This document shows positions 38,653 through 47,999 of a stretch of DNA of 64,000 nucleotides, piece by piece. This DNA is from JAPOXR01 sp965221935 (lineage in GTDB: Bacteria > Pseudomonadota > Alphaproteobacteria > Rhodobacterales > Rhodobacteraceae), in contig CBDCSZ010000003.1 of assembly GCA_965221935.1 (NCBI GenBank), positions 42,021 to 106,020 on the forward strand. Reading direction: 5' to 3'. Numbering within the stretch: position 1 is the first letter of the stretch; the number at the start of each line of letters is the position of its first letter. The notes under the pieces were generated by a model. It worked only from the letters and a program-made list of their open reading frames with translations, was not told the origin of the DNA and did not search any database. A program made the position numbers and the translations under genes.

Positions 38653-38775
38653 AGCGCTTTACCTGTCTTTGCCTTCTGGGTTACAGCCGCCCTGGCCCCG
38701 CGCAGTCATTGCTCCGGCACGGGTCTGACTCATGCCAAAGATTTCAGGATTCCGCAATCCGGAAGGTGATGTCAA

Positions 38776-39873
38776 ATGGGATTCAGAACAGGTATCGTTG
38801 GGCTGCCGAATGTCGGAAAATCCACGCTGTTCAACGCTCTCACCCGAACGGCTTCGGCGCAGGCGGCAAACTATCCGTTCTGCACGATCCAGCCGAACAG
38901 CGGTGAAGTGGCGGTTCCCGACCGGAGACTGGAAACCGTCGCAAAAATAGCCGGGTCGCGGCACATGGTTCCGGCGCGCATGACATTCGTGGATATTGCG
39001 GGTCTGGTTGTCGGCGCCTCACAGGGACAGGGCCTCGGAAACCGGTTTCTCGCCAGCATTCGCGAGGTCGATGCCATCGCCCACCTTGTCCGCTGTTTTG
39101 TCGATGACGATGTCACGCATGTCGTCGGCAAAGTCGATCCGATCGAAGATATCACGACCGTTGAAACCGAGCTGATTCTTGCGGATATTGAGGCCATCGG
39201 CCGCCGCCGCGAAAGACTGTCCCGCAAGATCAAGAGCGGCGACCCCGAATCGATCGCCGCCGATGAGCTTTTGCAGCGGGCGCTGAAAGTCCTTGAGTTC
39301 GGAAATCCGGCAAGCGCGGCGCAGATCAATGATTCCGAATCGGAGCGCTGGCGGCAGATTGGCCTGCTGACGGCAAAACCAGTGCTTTACATCAGCAATG
39401 TGGATGAGGAAGCGGCCGCATCCGGCAACACATACTCCAGCCGGGTTGCGGAATACGCCAAATGCCAGGGCGGCCGCCATGTCATCTGTTCGGCGGCGAT
39501 CGAAGAACAGCTGGCGGCGCTGGGGGAAGAAGAAGCGGCGGAGTTCCTGGAGACGATGGGATGCGCCGAGTCCGGTTTGCAACGGGTTATTGCGTCTGGA
39601 TACGACCTTTTGGCGCTGCAGACGTTTTTCAGCGCGGGCCCGCGCGAGGCCACCGCATGGACGATTCCCAAAGGGGCCACGGCGATCGAGGCGGCCGGAC
39701 GGATACACAGCGATTTCAGGCGCGGTTTTATCCGCGCTGAAACCGCCTCCTACGACGATTTTGTCACCTTTGGCGGTGAGGCGGGAGCGCGGGAGGCGGG
39801 CAGACTGAGATCGGAGGGAAAGAGCTACCGTGTGGCTGACGGCGATGTGCTGCACATCCTTTTCAATGTCTGA
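38776..39873 (+). CDS. ychF: Redox-regulated ribosome-binding ATPase YchF
   Basis: The 365-residue Obg-family P-loop protein is unusual in preferring ATP to GTP. G1 is IVGLPNVGKSTLFNALTR, and the G3 region is FVDIAGLVVGASQGQGLGN. The C-terminal TGS domain (TAWTIPKGATAIEAAGRIHSDF) is complete. Its stop is nine bp upstream of the first of three overlapping mini-ORFs. Confidence 0.96.
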   Translation: MGFRTGIVGLPNVGKSTLFNALTRTASAQAANYPFCTIQPNSGEVAVPDRRLETVAKIAGSRHMVPARMTFVDIAGLVVGASQGQGLGNRFLASIREVDAIAHLVRCFVDDDVTHVVGKVDPIEDITTVETELILADIEAIGRRRERLSRKIKSGDPESIAADELLQRALKVLEFGNPASAAQINDSESERWRQIGLLTAKPVLYISNVDEEAAASGNTYSSRVAEYAKCQGGRHVICSAAIEEQLAALGEEEAAEFLETMGCAESGLQRVIASGYDLLALQTFFSAGPREATAWTIPKGATAIEAAGRIHSDFRRGFIRAETASYDDFVTFGGEAGAREAGRLRSEGKSYRVADGDVLHILFNV

Positions 39874-39882
39874 TCCAGGCTG

Positions 39883-40107
39883 ATGATGTCGGCGAAGCGC
39901 AAATGGCGACGGATCCCTGGGCCGAACCGACCGCCGGAGGTCATCGATTGGGTTTTGTGTTCAGAGACGGGATTGGACAGATTCGAGCCGCCGCCTGACA
40001 GCGACCGTCACCAGCTTTTTGTCATATCCCATGCAAAGAAGCCCGATGCAGAGCAGTCCCAAACCAGCCGCTTCAAAGAAGCGGCCCCGAGGCTGACGCG
40101 GACATGA
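39883..40107 (+). CDS. Hypothetical small protein, first of a three-ORF chain
   Basis: The 74-residue basic product is not recognised. It begins MMSAKRKWRRIPGPNRPPEV and contains one Cys. Support comes from position: nine bp behind ychF, and its TGA overlaps the next ATG as ATGA (40104-40107). No good ribosome binding site is seen; co-translation from ychF is plausible. Confidence 0.45.
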   Translation: MMSAKRKWRRIPGPNRPPEVIDWVLCSETGLDRFEPPPDSDRHQLFVISHAKKPDAEQSQTSRFKEAAPRLTRT

Positions 40108-40202
40108 ACAAGAAGGAGTTCACTCGCGTCGTCAGCCGGCTGATAAGGCCGAAGCCGGAAGAGTTGAAGAAGCCCGATCAGACTCGGGGTGATGAAGCAT
40201 GA
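40104..40202 (+). CDS. Hypothetical 32-residue protein, second of a three-ORF chain
   Basis: The product (MNKKEFTRVVSRLIRPKPEE, then 12 more residues) resembles small Lys/Pro-rich proteins that I recall next to CxCGCG mini-proteins in other bacteria; that memory is not decisive. It starts in the ATGA overlap with the first ORF and ends in an ATGA overlap with the third (40199-40202). Confidence 0.5.
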   Translation: MNKKEFTRVVSRLIRPKPEELKKPDQTRGDEA

Positions 40203-40375
40203 GGGTTTGTTTGTGCGGTTGTGGCGAAGCCGTTCCTCCCGGCAGGAAATTTCTCTCCGGTCACGATCAAGTGCTGCGATGCGCCCTTGAGCAGAAGGTC
40301 GGAGGACTTGAAAAGCTCAAGGAAATTGTTGAAAGTCACTTAGCCAACTCGTCAAAGTCGGAGAATGGCGTTTAG
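40199..40375 (+). CDS. Small Cys-rich (CxCGCG...GHD) protein, third of a three-ORF chain
   Basis: The 58-residue protein begins MRVCLCGCGEAVPPGRKFLS, followed by GHDQ and a charged helix. The CxCGCG...F(L)xGHD pattern recurs in small proteins and looks like a zinc-ribbon knuckle, with another Cys at 28. It is therefore the best-supported of the three mini-ORFs. Its ATG overlaps the preceding stop (ATGA). Function unknown. Confidence 0.6.
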   Translation: MRVCLCGCGEAVPPGRKFLSGHDQVLRCALEQKVGGLEKLKEIVESHLANSSKSENGV

Positions 40376-40516
40376 TGGCGCGAAGCTTAAAATCACCAAA
40401 AAAGCGCTGGATCAACCGTTGTCCTCAGGCCCTCATTTCAGACTCTGACCTCACGCCGGGTTCTGCAGCCCGCGGCTCACCAGCTTAACCGCATCCGACA
40501 GGACGCTGAGCCGGGC

Positions 40517-40717
40517 GGCAGTCGCAAACCCTGGTCTGCAAGGCGCCCGCGAACGCGTGAGCGATGGTTCATGTTCCCTATTCAAGAACCAATGGCCGAA
40601 GCGGCCGAAGATGCTCCATCAACTGGTCGCGGACGGTCGGTGGAAGCGGCGCAATTGGATGCCGGCACTGAGCCGATTGAATGACACCGCCCTCGACCAT
40701 GGCTTCCTTGGCAGCGC
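40517..40717. repeat. Direct repeat copy 1: duplicated 3' end of the DapA-like gene
   Basis: About 200 bp here match 41491-41690 at roughly 90% identity by eye, in the same orientation. Read on the minus strand it still encodes AKEAMVEGGVIQSAQCRHPI and LPPTVRDQLMEHLRPL, the last 45 or so residues of the DapA-like protein, but with no upstream part of the gene. It is a pseudogene fragment. Confidence 0.85.
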
Positions 40718-40988
40718 CTCCTCTCTGCCGGTCAGCTTGCGTCTCTGGCCCTGGAGCGCCGCGCCTCAGTGTGGGCCGGCTCAAGGATGCCTGCGACGAA
40801 ACGCCGCTTGGTGCGTGTGACGGTCGAGATGCCGCAAACCGCCCGTTTGGCAATCTCCCGTCTGACGTCCCCGATTCGCAACCAGAAGGATCCGCGACCG
40901 TTTCAGGCGGCGGTCCAGCCGCCACCCGCCTGCGACGAGGGCCTTCAACCCGATACGATTCGATTGGTGAAGTTCGACTCGAAAGCGT
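40718..40988. other. Unassigned sequence between repeat copy 1 and the LexA-like gene
   Basis: No supported gene. With 40376-40516 this completes a stretch of about 600 bp whose only recognisable content is the aldolase fragment. Confidence 0.4.
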
Positions 40989-41297
40989 ATGTTCATCGGC
41001 GTCTCGTTCATTTTTTTGGGCACACCGATAGATCAGCCTGTCACGCCAAGCCGCCCCTCCCGGGTCGTGTTTACCGAAAAGCAGGGCCAGTACCTGGCGT
41101 TTATTCATGCCTATACGAAGATGCACCGCAGGCCGCCCGCCGAGGCGGACATGCAGAGATATTTCGGGGTCACCCCGCCGACCGTGCACCAGATGATTGT
41201 CAATCTCGACCGTGCGAAGTTGATCGAACGCATCCCCGGGCAACCTCGAAGCATCCGGCTGCTCGTCAGCCCGGAAAGTCTGCCCACACTGATTTGA
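40989..41297 (+). CDS. LexA-like winged-helix DNA-binding protein
   Basis: The 102-residue protein contains a compact winged helix-turn-helix similar to the LexA N-terminal domain: FTEKQGQYLAFIHAYTKMHR, then RPPAEADMQRYFGVTPPTVH and MIVNLDRAKLIERIPGQPRS. No protease domain follows, so it cannot self-cleave like LexA. Such stand-alone proteins are common in IS-rich genomes and their roles are unknown. The first 25 residues before the domain look unrelated, so the true start may be later. It lies between the two copies of the 200-bp direct repeat. Confidence 0.7.
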   Translation: MFIGVSFIFLGTPIDQPVTPSRPSRVVFTEKQGQYLAFIHAYTKMHRRPPAEADMQRYFGVTPPTVHQMIVNLDRAKLIERIPGQPRSIRLLVSPESLPTLI

Positions 41298-41490
41298 ACA
41301 GGCTCAAACCGTCAAAACCGCTGCGACAAGACACAAGGCGTCCGAGTGCAGCCATTACAATTGTTGAGCGTGATTCTCTTCCGCCAAAACTTCGCGTCTG
41401 TCTTGAGAACTGCCAATGTCAGACAATGCCTGTGCCTGTATCAGCCTCCTTTGCATGTCTGCGGCCACCCGGACAGGCCGCACAGTCGCG

Positions 41491-41690
41491 GCAGTCGAAA
41501 ACCCTGGTCTGCAAGGCTCCCGCGAACGCGGGAGCGAACCGTCATGTTCCCCATTCAAGAACCAATGGCCCAAGCGGCCGCAGATGCTCCATCAGCTGTT
41601 CGCGGACAGTCGGCGGAAGCGGCGCAATTGGATGCCGGCACTGAGCCGATTGAATGACACCGCCCTCGACCATGGCTTCCTTGGCGGCGC
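41491..41690. repeat. Direct repeat copy 2 (within and beyond the DapA-like 3' end)
   Basis: This is the parental copy of the repeat at 40517-40717. It covers the last 45 or so codons of the DapA-like gene and about 50 bp beyond its stop. Confidence 0.85.
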
Positions 41691-42453
41691 GAAACCCGCA
41701 CTGCCGGTTTTCGAAATTGATCGCCGGTAAAACCTGCTGATAGGCCTCGCGCGCCGTCGGCCTGTCGCCGCCGAGATGGTGGCGAATCACCGGATTGATC
41801 AAGTCCGGGATCAGCGCCGACGTCATCGATCCTGTGGCGCCCGCGTCAAGATCGGCAAGCAGCGTGATTCCCTCTTCACCGTCGAACGGTCCCTCGACGA
41901 ATTCTCCTGCCAATTCCAGCAATGCCCGCAGTTTCGCCGCCGCGCCCGCACACTCAATCTTGAACAGTTTCAACATCTCAATTTCCCGCGCCATCCGCGC
42001 AAGCAGGCCAGCCGGCAAGTCCACGCCTGACAGCGGCGCATCCTGCAGCATGATCGGAATGCCAACATCGGAGACGCGCAGGAACTGTTCAAAGGTCTGC
42101 TCTTGCGTGCCCCTGAGCAGCGCGCCGTGATAGGGAGGCATCATCATAACGATATCCGCTCCGAGGTCTTTTGCCCGGCGCGCGCGCGAAACGGCTATCT
42201 CGGTCGCGAAGTGACTTATCGTGACGATGACAGAAACGCGTCCGGCGATGTGATCGAGGCACAGCCGGGCAAGAGTTTCGCGTTCCTCGTCGGCCAGCAG
42301 GAACTGCTCGGAGAAATTCGCAAGAATGCAAATTCCGTCAACGCCCTGGTCCACCATCAGGTCAAGGATTCTCTTCATGCCCGTCAGATCAAGGCTGCCG
42401 TCCGGCAAAAACGGAGTTGGAGCGACCGGCCAGATTCCGCGATAGGGTTTCAT
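41542..42453 (-). CDS. DapA-family aldolase (probable 2-keto-3-deoxy sugar-acid aldolase)
   Basis: The 303-residue TIM-barrel protein belongs to the dihydrodipicolinate synthase/N-acetylneuraminate lyase family. WPVAPTPFLPDGSLDLTGM and the Schiff-base lysine region MLKLFKIE are present. The usual YYxxP stretch is replaced by MLQDAPLSG, so it is not a lysine-pathway DapA. Its ATG overlaps the stop of the rhamnonate dehydratase-like gene as ATGA (42450-42453), so both are made together. From that context I infer cleavage of the 2-keto-3-deoxy acid that the dehydratase produces. Confidence 0.8.
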   Translation of the reverse strand: MKPYRGIWPVAPTPFLPDGSLDLTGMKRILDLMVDQGVDGICILANFSEQFLLADEERETLARLCLDHIAGRVSVIVTISHFATEIAVSRARRAKDLGADIVMMMPPYHGALLRGTQEQTFEQFLRVSDVGIPIMLQDAPLSGVDLPAGLLARMAREIEMLKLFKIECAGAAAKLRALLELAGEFVEGPFDGEEGITLLADLDAGATGSMTSALIPDLINPVIRHHLGGDRPTAREAYQQVLPAINFENRQCGFRAAKEAMVEGGVIQSAQCRHPIAPLPPTVREQLMEHLRPLGPLVLEWGT

Positions 42454-43622
42454 TCGACGACCTCGAAATTGTGCAAATGTTTGTTGCTTATGCTGATTCC
42501 CAGCCCCGGCTGGTCATCCGAGAGCTGGAGAAAACCGTCATGCGCATCCGGATCTCCCTCAAAGATATAGTAGAACAGCTCGTTGCCGACCTCGACATCG
42601 AAGACCGGGAAGAACTCGCTCATCGGACAATTCACGTTCGCCATTGTCAGGTGGTAATTGTGCATCTGGCCGGCATGCGGAATGACCGGGATCTGGTAGG
42701 CCTCGGCCACAGCATTGATCTTGGCAGCTGCGGTGATTCCGCCCACCCTGTTGGTGTCGTATTGAAGGACGCTCACCGCCCGCGCTTTCAACAATTGTGC
42801 GCAGCCGAGCAATGAGAACTCGTGCTCGCCGCCGGATATTGGAATTGAGCCGCGGTTCAGTTCGGCATAACCGTCAATGTCATCTGCAATCACCGGTTCC
42901 TCCAGCCAGCGCGGCTCGAATTTCTCGAGCATGGGCAGCATTCGCCGAGTATAGTCCAGGTTCCATCCCATATAGGCCTCAAGCATGAGATCCCGGTTGT
43001 ATCCAATGACCTCCCGAACCGCTTCCACCCGTTTCAGGTTTTCGCGCATTCCGGCCATTCCGTCCTTCGGGCCATAACCGAACCGGGATTTGAATGCCGA
43101 ATATCCGCCGGCAACAGCCTGTTCGGCCTCGCGCTGCATATCCTCGACCGGTCCGGCGTAGAGTTTGGAATAATAGACGGGGATTTTTTCCTTTGTGCGG
43201 CCGCCAAGCAGCTTGAACACCGGTTTTCCGACCAGCTTGCCCATAAGGTCCCAGATGGCGATATCGATGGCGCTGATTGCAGCCATGCCGATGCCCTTTC
43301 GCCCCCAGGCGTGGGTTCTGCGATACATTTTTTCCCACAGATAGGCGTAGTCGAATGGATCCTCGCCGATGACGAGACCGGCGCACCAGTCATCGATGGC
43401 CTTCTTGACCACAGACGGCGCGAGCGCGGCATTTCCGATGCCGGTGGTGCCGTCATCGGCCTGCACTTCGCAGGTCAGCCATTGATGGAACCGGAACGAT
43501 GACATTGCGTCGCCCCGTTCGTCGAGCAGGTCGGATGCGTTGGTGCAGAAATTCCCGCGCGGAGGCACGGTGGGTCCGGTCCAGTTCCAGACCCGCGTGC
43601 GCAAAGACTGAATCTTGGCCAT
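42450..43622 (-). CDS. Enolase-superfamily sugar-acid dehydratase, L-rhamnonate dehydratase-like
   Basis: The 390-residue protein is a mandelate racemase/muconate lactonizing-type enzyme. It has metal-ligand regions (LEAYMGWNLDY, RWLEEPVIADD, SGGEHEFS). Its C-terminal stretch, VLQYDTNRVGGITAAAKINA followed by VIPHAGQMHNYHLTMAN and VGNELFYYIFEGDP, is very close to what I remember of L-rhamnonate dehydratase. ATG at 43622 has AAGGAG seven bases upstream. The start is only 22 bp from an IS end, so the native promoter is gone or displaced. It is co-translated with the DapA-like aldolase. Confidence 0.82.
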   Translation of the reverse strand: MAKIQSLRTRVWNWTGPTVPPRGNFCTNASDLLDERGDAMSSFRFHQWLTCEVQADDGTTGIGNAALAPSVVKKAIDDWCAGLVIGEDPFDYAYLWEKMYRRTHAWGRKGIGMAAISAIDIAIWDLMGKLVGKPVFKLLGGRTKEKIPVYYSKLYAGPVEDMQREAEQAVAGGYSAFKSRFGYGPKDGMAGMRENLKRVEAVREVIGYNRDLMLEAYMGWNLDYTRRMLPMLEKFEPRWLEEPVIADDIDGYAELNRGSIPISGGEHEFSLLGCAQLLKARAVSVLQYDTNRVGGITAAAKINAVAEAYQIPVIPHAGQMHNYHLTMANVNCPMSEFFPVFDVEVGNELFYYIFEGDPDAHDGFLQLSDDQPGLGISISNKHLHNFEVVE

Positions 43623-43643
43623 CCGAATTCTCCTTAGGCCTCT

Positions 43644-44930
43644 CGCCAAAATAACATGATCAGGATGACCTGTTGATCAGGGTGTAGTTCCAGTCGCCGT
43701 GGAAGCCGTCGCGGCGGATTTTCAGGGTCTTCATCCGTTCGTCGGAAACCTTGACGCCGAGCGGATACTCGTTGTCGTCGATCCGCGACCGGATCTTCAG
43801 ACCGGCGCGGGTCGTGGTGGCGGCGATGAGCTCGACGATGACCCGGCAGCTGACCAGGGGCCGTCCGCGCCAGTTCCGGGTGATGTGGCAGAACATGCGG
43901 TGCTCGATCTTGTTCCACTTGCTCGTGCCCGGCGGGAAGTGGCAGACCGAGATCTTCAGGCCGAGCTCGTCGGCGAGGCGCTGCAGTTCGAGTTTCCACA
44001 TCCGGTTCCGGCTGCTGTTGGAGCCGCCGCCGTCGGCCGTGATCAGGAGCCTGCGGGCGTCCCGGCACAGGGGGGCGGCCCATGCTCTGCCACCACCGCC
44101 GCACGCTCTCCACCGCGAATGACGCGGTGTCATGGTCGGTTCCGACGCTGACCCAGCCCTTGTCGGCCGTCATGTCATAGACGCCATAGGGTATCGCCTT
44201 GCCGAGCTCCGGGTCGGGAAAACCGTGGACGCGGACCTGCACTGGTGTTCCCTTCGGCCGCCATTCCCTGCCGCCGTTGCGGAAGGGGCCGACAAGCTCC
44301 TTTTTCTTCGTGTCGACCGAGATGACCGGCTGGCCCAGCTTCTGGAAGGCCCGCACCCTGCGGTCAATGCGCCGGAACTGCGCGTCGCGGTCCGGATGCC
44401 GGCGGCCCTCAACCGTCTTGCGGCTGGACTGCAGGCTGTAGCCGAGGGAGTGCAGCAGCCGGTTGACCGTGCGCTCGCTGACCGGATGGCCTTCTGCGCT
44501 GAGAGCGTCCGCGAGGCGGCGCGCGCTCAGCGACGTCCAGCGGAGCGGGCGTTCCGGATCTCCGCGCGTCGCCGGCTCGAGATGGAGCTCCAGCGCCGTC
44601 ACCAGGCCCGGGTCATGGTCGGACAGGCGTTTGCGGCCGCCGCCGGGACGGCGGGTCCGCCCGGCCGGCGCGGATACCGCCGCCGCCGCACCATGGTCCA
44701 GCTCGCTCAGGCCGGCGCGGACCGTGTTGCGGGACATCCCCGTCGCCTCGACGACCCGGGCAATGCCGCCGCGGCCGAGCGCGCGGGCTTCAGCCGCCGC
44801 CCACAGGCGCCGCGAGCGCTCGTCCAGAACCGCTTCCAGCGCTGTGTGCTTGGATCGAATCGTGTCCGCCACACCATCCATGGTATACGCATGGCACGAC
44901 AGCGCCAAATAGTCAAGTTATTTTGGCGAG
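43644..44930 (-). mobile_element. ISAzo13-family insertion sequence
   Basis: A 1.29-kb element bounded by a perfect 14-bp inverted repeat: CTCGCCAAAATAAC at 43644-43657 and GTTATTTTGGCGAG at 44917-44930. It contains one transposase gene. No clear target duplication is visible. It sits directly upstream of the rhamnonate dehydratase-like operon. Confidence 0.88.
43660..44881 (-). pseudogene. ISAzo13-type transposase, frameshifted at a C6 tract
   Basis: The N-terminal part (helix-turn-helix, then GYSLQSSRKTVEGRRHPDRD, PVISVDTKKKELVGPF, AIPYGVYDMTADKGWVSVGT) and the C-terminal part (LLITADGGGSNSSRNRMWKL, GTSKWNKIEHRMFCHI, DGFHGDWNYTL) are both typical of ISAzo13 transposases. They lie in different frames. 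The break is at the C6 tract (plus-strand G6 at 44070-44075). Dropping one C restores WWQSMGRPLCRDARRLLITA. Programmed frameshifting is known in ISs, but a C6 site is unusual, so I list it as a pseudogene. Confidence 0.8.
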
Positions 44931-45068
44931 TGTCCTTACCGGTCGAATCAGGGCGAATCTATGGCATTTGGCGTGTCAAACGCGACAATTTCGTCTGTCA
45001 TTTGCCTATCCAATGACATCGGCGGTCCTGCGCACGAAAGCGGACGGTCGCGCCGAAACCCGACCGTG

Positions 45069-47999
45069 TCAGTTAATCGAGTCCAACACCGCATCACAGC
45101 GGCCGCAGACCTCCGGATGGCTATAGGTTCCCACTTCCGGACTAATCTTCCAGCAGCGCCGGCATTTGGCGCCCTGCGCCAGACCGAACATCACCCGCAC
45201 GCCGGGGGCATCCGGAATCGCAAAGGCGTCGGCGGGCGCGGTTCCGGCTGATATCCGTATGTCGGAGGTGATGCAGACATCGGCAAAGCCAACGCTTTCG
45301 AGGAGGATGCGTTCGGCCGCGTCTTCAACATAGACCGTCGGGCAGGCCTCCAGGCTGGAGCCGATGACCTTATCTTTGCGCTTCTGTTCGAGAGCAGCGG
45401 TGACCGCTCGGCGGGCGTTTCTTACGACCGTCCATTTCTCCGCCAATTCGCTGTCAAACCACTCTGCCGGGGCAGCCGGAAAATCCTCCAGGTGGACAGA
45501 TGCGTCGTCGTCGGAAAAACGGGCAAGCCAGACTTCCTCAGCTGTGAATGCAAGCATCGGGGCAACCCATGTTGAGACATGGCGGTGCAGCCTGTCGAGA
45601 ACAGTCTGGGCCGCCAGCCGCGCCGGTCCTTTCGCCGTTTCGCAATACAGTGTGTCCTTGCGGATATCGAAGTAGAACGACGACAGATCGGCGTTCATCA
45701 GGTTGAAGACAGTCTGGAACACCTTTTGAAAATCATACGCCGCGTAGCCCTGCCTGACGGCCCGATCGGTCTCAGCTATGCGGTGCAGCGCCCAGCGTTC
45801 CAGTTCCGGAAGACTGGCTGTGTCCACCGCATCGGTTTCCTGGAAATCGTAAAGGTTTCCGATCATGAACCGAAAGCAGTTGCGAATCCGGCGGTAGCTG
45901 TCGGTGACCCCCTTGAGGATTTCTTTGCCGATCCGCAGATCGGTCCGATAGTCCGACTGGGCCACCCAAAGCCTGAGGATGTCGGCGCCGCTCTGACTGA
46001 CGATCGCATCCGGCGCGACTGTGTTGCCAAGAGACTTGGCCATCTTCATGCCTTTTTCGTCAAGCGTGAAGCCGTGCGTGAGCACGCCCCGGTAGGGGGC
46101 GCTGCCGCGGGTTCCACAGGCTTGAAGCAGCGACGAGTGGAACCAGCCGCGGTGCTGGTCAGTGCCTTCGAGATAGAGATCGGCGATTCCGTCTTCAGAA
46201 CCGTCGGTCCGGTCGCGGAGAACAAAGGCGTGGGTCGAACCCGAGTCGAACCAGACGTCAAGAATATCGAACACCTGTTGGAACAGATCCGGGTCATGCA
46301 GGCCGTCCAGGAATCTCTCCTTTGCGCCTGGCTGGTACCACGCGTCCGCGCCTTCGTTCCTGAAGGCTTCGAATATCCGGCGGTTCACCGTTTCGTCGCG
46401 CAGCAGGAATTCGGGGTCGTCCGGCTGCGACCCTTTCCGGACGAAGCAGGTCAAAGGAACGCCCCAGGCGCGCTGGCGCGACAACACCCAGTCGGGGCGG
46501 TGTTCGATCATGGCGTGCAGCCGGTTCCGCCCGGTCGGAGGCGTCCATTCGACATGATGCTGAATCGCATTCAGGGCGCGTTCACGGATTGTCTGGCCGA
46601 GCGCGTCCATCCCGTCGCCGACGGGCCGGTCGATCGCTGCGAACCACTGCCGCGTGCACCGGTAGATCAGCGGCGCCTTTGAGCGCCAGCTGTGAGGGTA
46701 GGAGTGCGTGATCCGCGCCCGCGCCGCCAGCATTCCCGATTCCTGCAGCCGGTTGATCACTTTCCGGTTCGCGGTGCCTTCCTTGCCGTCCTCGCAATAA
46801 ATGGCATGGTCTCCGAAGAACGGCATATCGGACCGGAAACGCCCATCTTCCAAGACATTGTCGGGCATCCCAAGATCGTGCTTGAGACCGATTTGGTAGT
46901 CGTCATCGCCATGCGAAGGGGCGGTATGGACAAAACCGGTCCCGGCATCGTCGGTCACATGGTCGCCGGGCAGAACCGGAACGGCATAGTCCCAGCGGTT
47001 TGACGCCGGCTCGGTTTCCGGCACCATTCCCCGCAGCGGGTGGGCGCAGATCAATGAGCCGAGTTCGCTGGCTGAAACGGCGCGAAGGCGTTTGAAACTC
47101 TCCGCCCGCGCCGCTTCCATGCATAACTCCGCGAGCGCGTCGGCAATCACCAGCCGGCTTCCTGTCTCCAGCCAGTTTCCGTCCGGAGCCGCCAATATCT
47201 CATAGAGCCCGTAGTCGATCTGCGGTTTGAAACAGATTGCCCGGTTGGAAGGCAGCGTCCACGGTGTGGTTGTCCAGATGAGAACCGAAGCGTCAACGCC
47301 GAACGCTCCGGCGTCATCGCTCAAAGTTCGGTCAATCGGAAACCTGACCCAAACGGCGTCGCTTCTGTGGTCGTTGTATTCAACTTCGGCTTCGGCCAGC
47401 GCGGTCTTTTCCACCGTTGACCAAAGCACCGGTTTGAAACCTTGGTAAAGCGTGCCATTGGCGACGAATTTCATAAACTCGTCAGCAATCACCGCTTCAG
47501 CGTAATGCGCCATCGTCAGGTACGGGTCGTCCCATTTCCCGGTCACCCCCAGCCGCAGGAATTCCCCGCGCTGAATGTCGATCCACTTTTCTGCGAACTG
47601 GCGGCATTCCCGGCGAAGCTCGATTGTCGGAACATCGTCCTTCGCCGCGCCCTTTTCCCGGTATTGTTCCTCGATCTTCCATTCGATCGGCAGACCATGA
47701 CAATCCCAGCCAGGCACAAATCGCGCGTCCTTGCCCATCATTTGCTGGGAGCGGACAACCATGTCTTTCAGTATCTTATTCAGCGCATGGCCGATATGCA
47801 GGTGGCCGTTCGCATAGGGCGGTCCGTCGTGCAGTACAAAAACCGGACGCCCCGACCGTTCGCGGAGCCGGTCGTAGACACCCAGGCGGTTCCACCGCCG
47901 CAGCCATTCGGGTTCCCGTTTCGGCAAACCGGCCCGCATCGGAAAGTTTGTCTTGGGCAGCTGCAGCGTGTCCTTGTAGTCAACAGGTGCGTCGGACAT
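45069..47999 (-). CDS. ileS: Isoleucyl-tRNA synthetase
   Basis: The 976-residue class I synthetase is complete: PYANGHLHIGHALNKILKD (HIGH), the editing domain, WFDSGSTHAF, EKGMKMAKSLGN (KMSKS variant), and a C-terminal zinc finger KCRRCWK with CGRCDAVLDSIN. ATG at 47999 is preferred; 27 upstream residues in frame lack homology. Neither ribF (upstream) nor lspA (downstream), its usual neighbours, is present; instead mobile elements flank it on both sides. Confidence 0.97.
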   Translation of the reverse strand: MSDAPVDYKDTLQLPKTNFPMRAGLPKREPEWLRRWNRLGVYDRLRERSGRPVFVLHDGPPYANGHLHIGHALNKILKDMVVRSQQMMGKDARFVPGWDCHGLPIEWKIEEQYREKGAAKDDVPTIELRRECRQFAEKWIDIQRGEFLRLGVTGKWDDPYLTMAHYAEAVIADEFMKFVANGTLYQGFKPVLWSTVEKTALAEAEVEYNDHRSDAVWVRFPIDRTLSDDAGAFGVDASVLIWTTTPWTLPSNRAICFKPQIDYGLYEILAAPDGNWLETGSRLVIADALAELCMEAARAESFKRLRAVSASELGSLICAHPLRGMVPETEPASNRWDYAVPVLPGDHVTDDAGTGFVHTAPSHGDDDYQIGLKHDLGMPDNVLEDGRFRSDMPFFGDHAIYCEDGKEGTANRKVINRLQESGMLAARARITHSYPHSWRSKAPLIYRCTRQWFAAIDRPVGDGMDALGQTIRERALNAIQHHVEWTPPTGRNRLHAMIEHRPDWVLSRQRAWGVPLTCFVRKGSQPDDPEFLLRDETVNRRIFEAFRNEGADAWYQPGAKERFLDGLHDPDLFQQVFDILDVWFDSGSTHAFVLRDRTDGSEDGIADLYLEGTDQHRGWFHSSLLQACGTRGSAPYRGVLTHGFTLDEKGMKMAKSLGNTVAPDAIVSQSGADILRLWVAQSDYRTDLRIGKEILKGVTDSYRRIRNCFRFMIGNLYDFQETDAVDTASLPELERWALHRIAETDRAVRQGYAAYDFQKVFQTVFNLMNADLSSFYFDIRKDTLYCETAKGPARLAAQTVLDRLHRHVSTWVAPMLAFTAEEVWLARFSDDDASVHLEDFPAAPAEWFDSELAEKWTVVRNARRAVTAALEQKRKDKVIGSSLEACPTVYVEDAAERILLESVGFADVCITSDIRISAGTAPADAFAIPDAPGVRVMFGLAQGAKCRRCWKISPEVGTYSHPEVCGRCDAVLDSIN

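Noticed and set aside
40769..41644. 291-codon frame over the LexA-like gene and repeat
   Set aside because: Different frame from the recognisable winged-helix; no homology pattern.
45579..46682. 367-codon frame antisense to ileS
   Set aside because: Shadow of a complete isoleucyl-tRNA synthetase.
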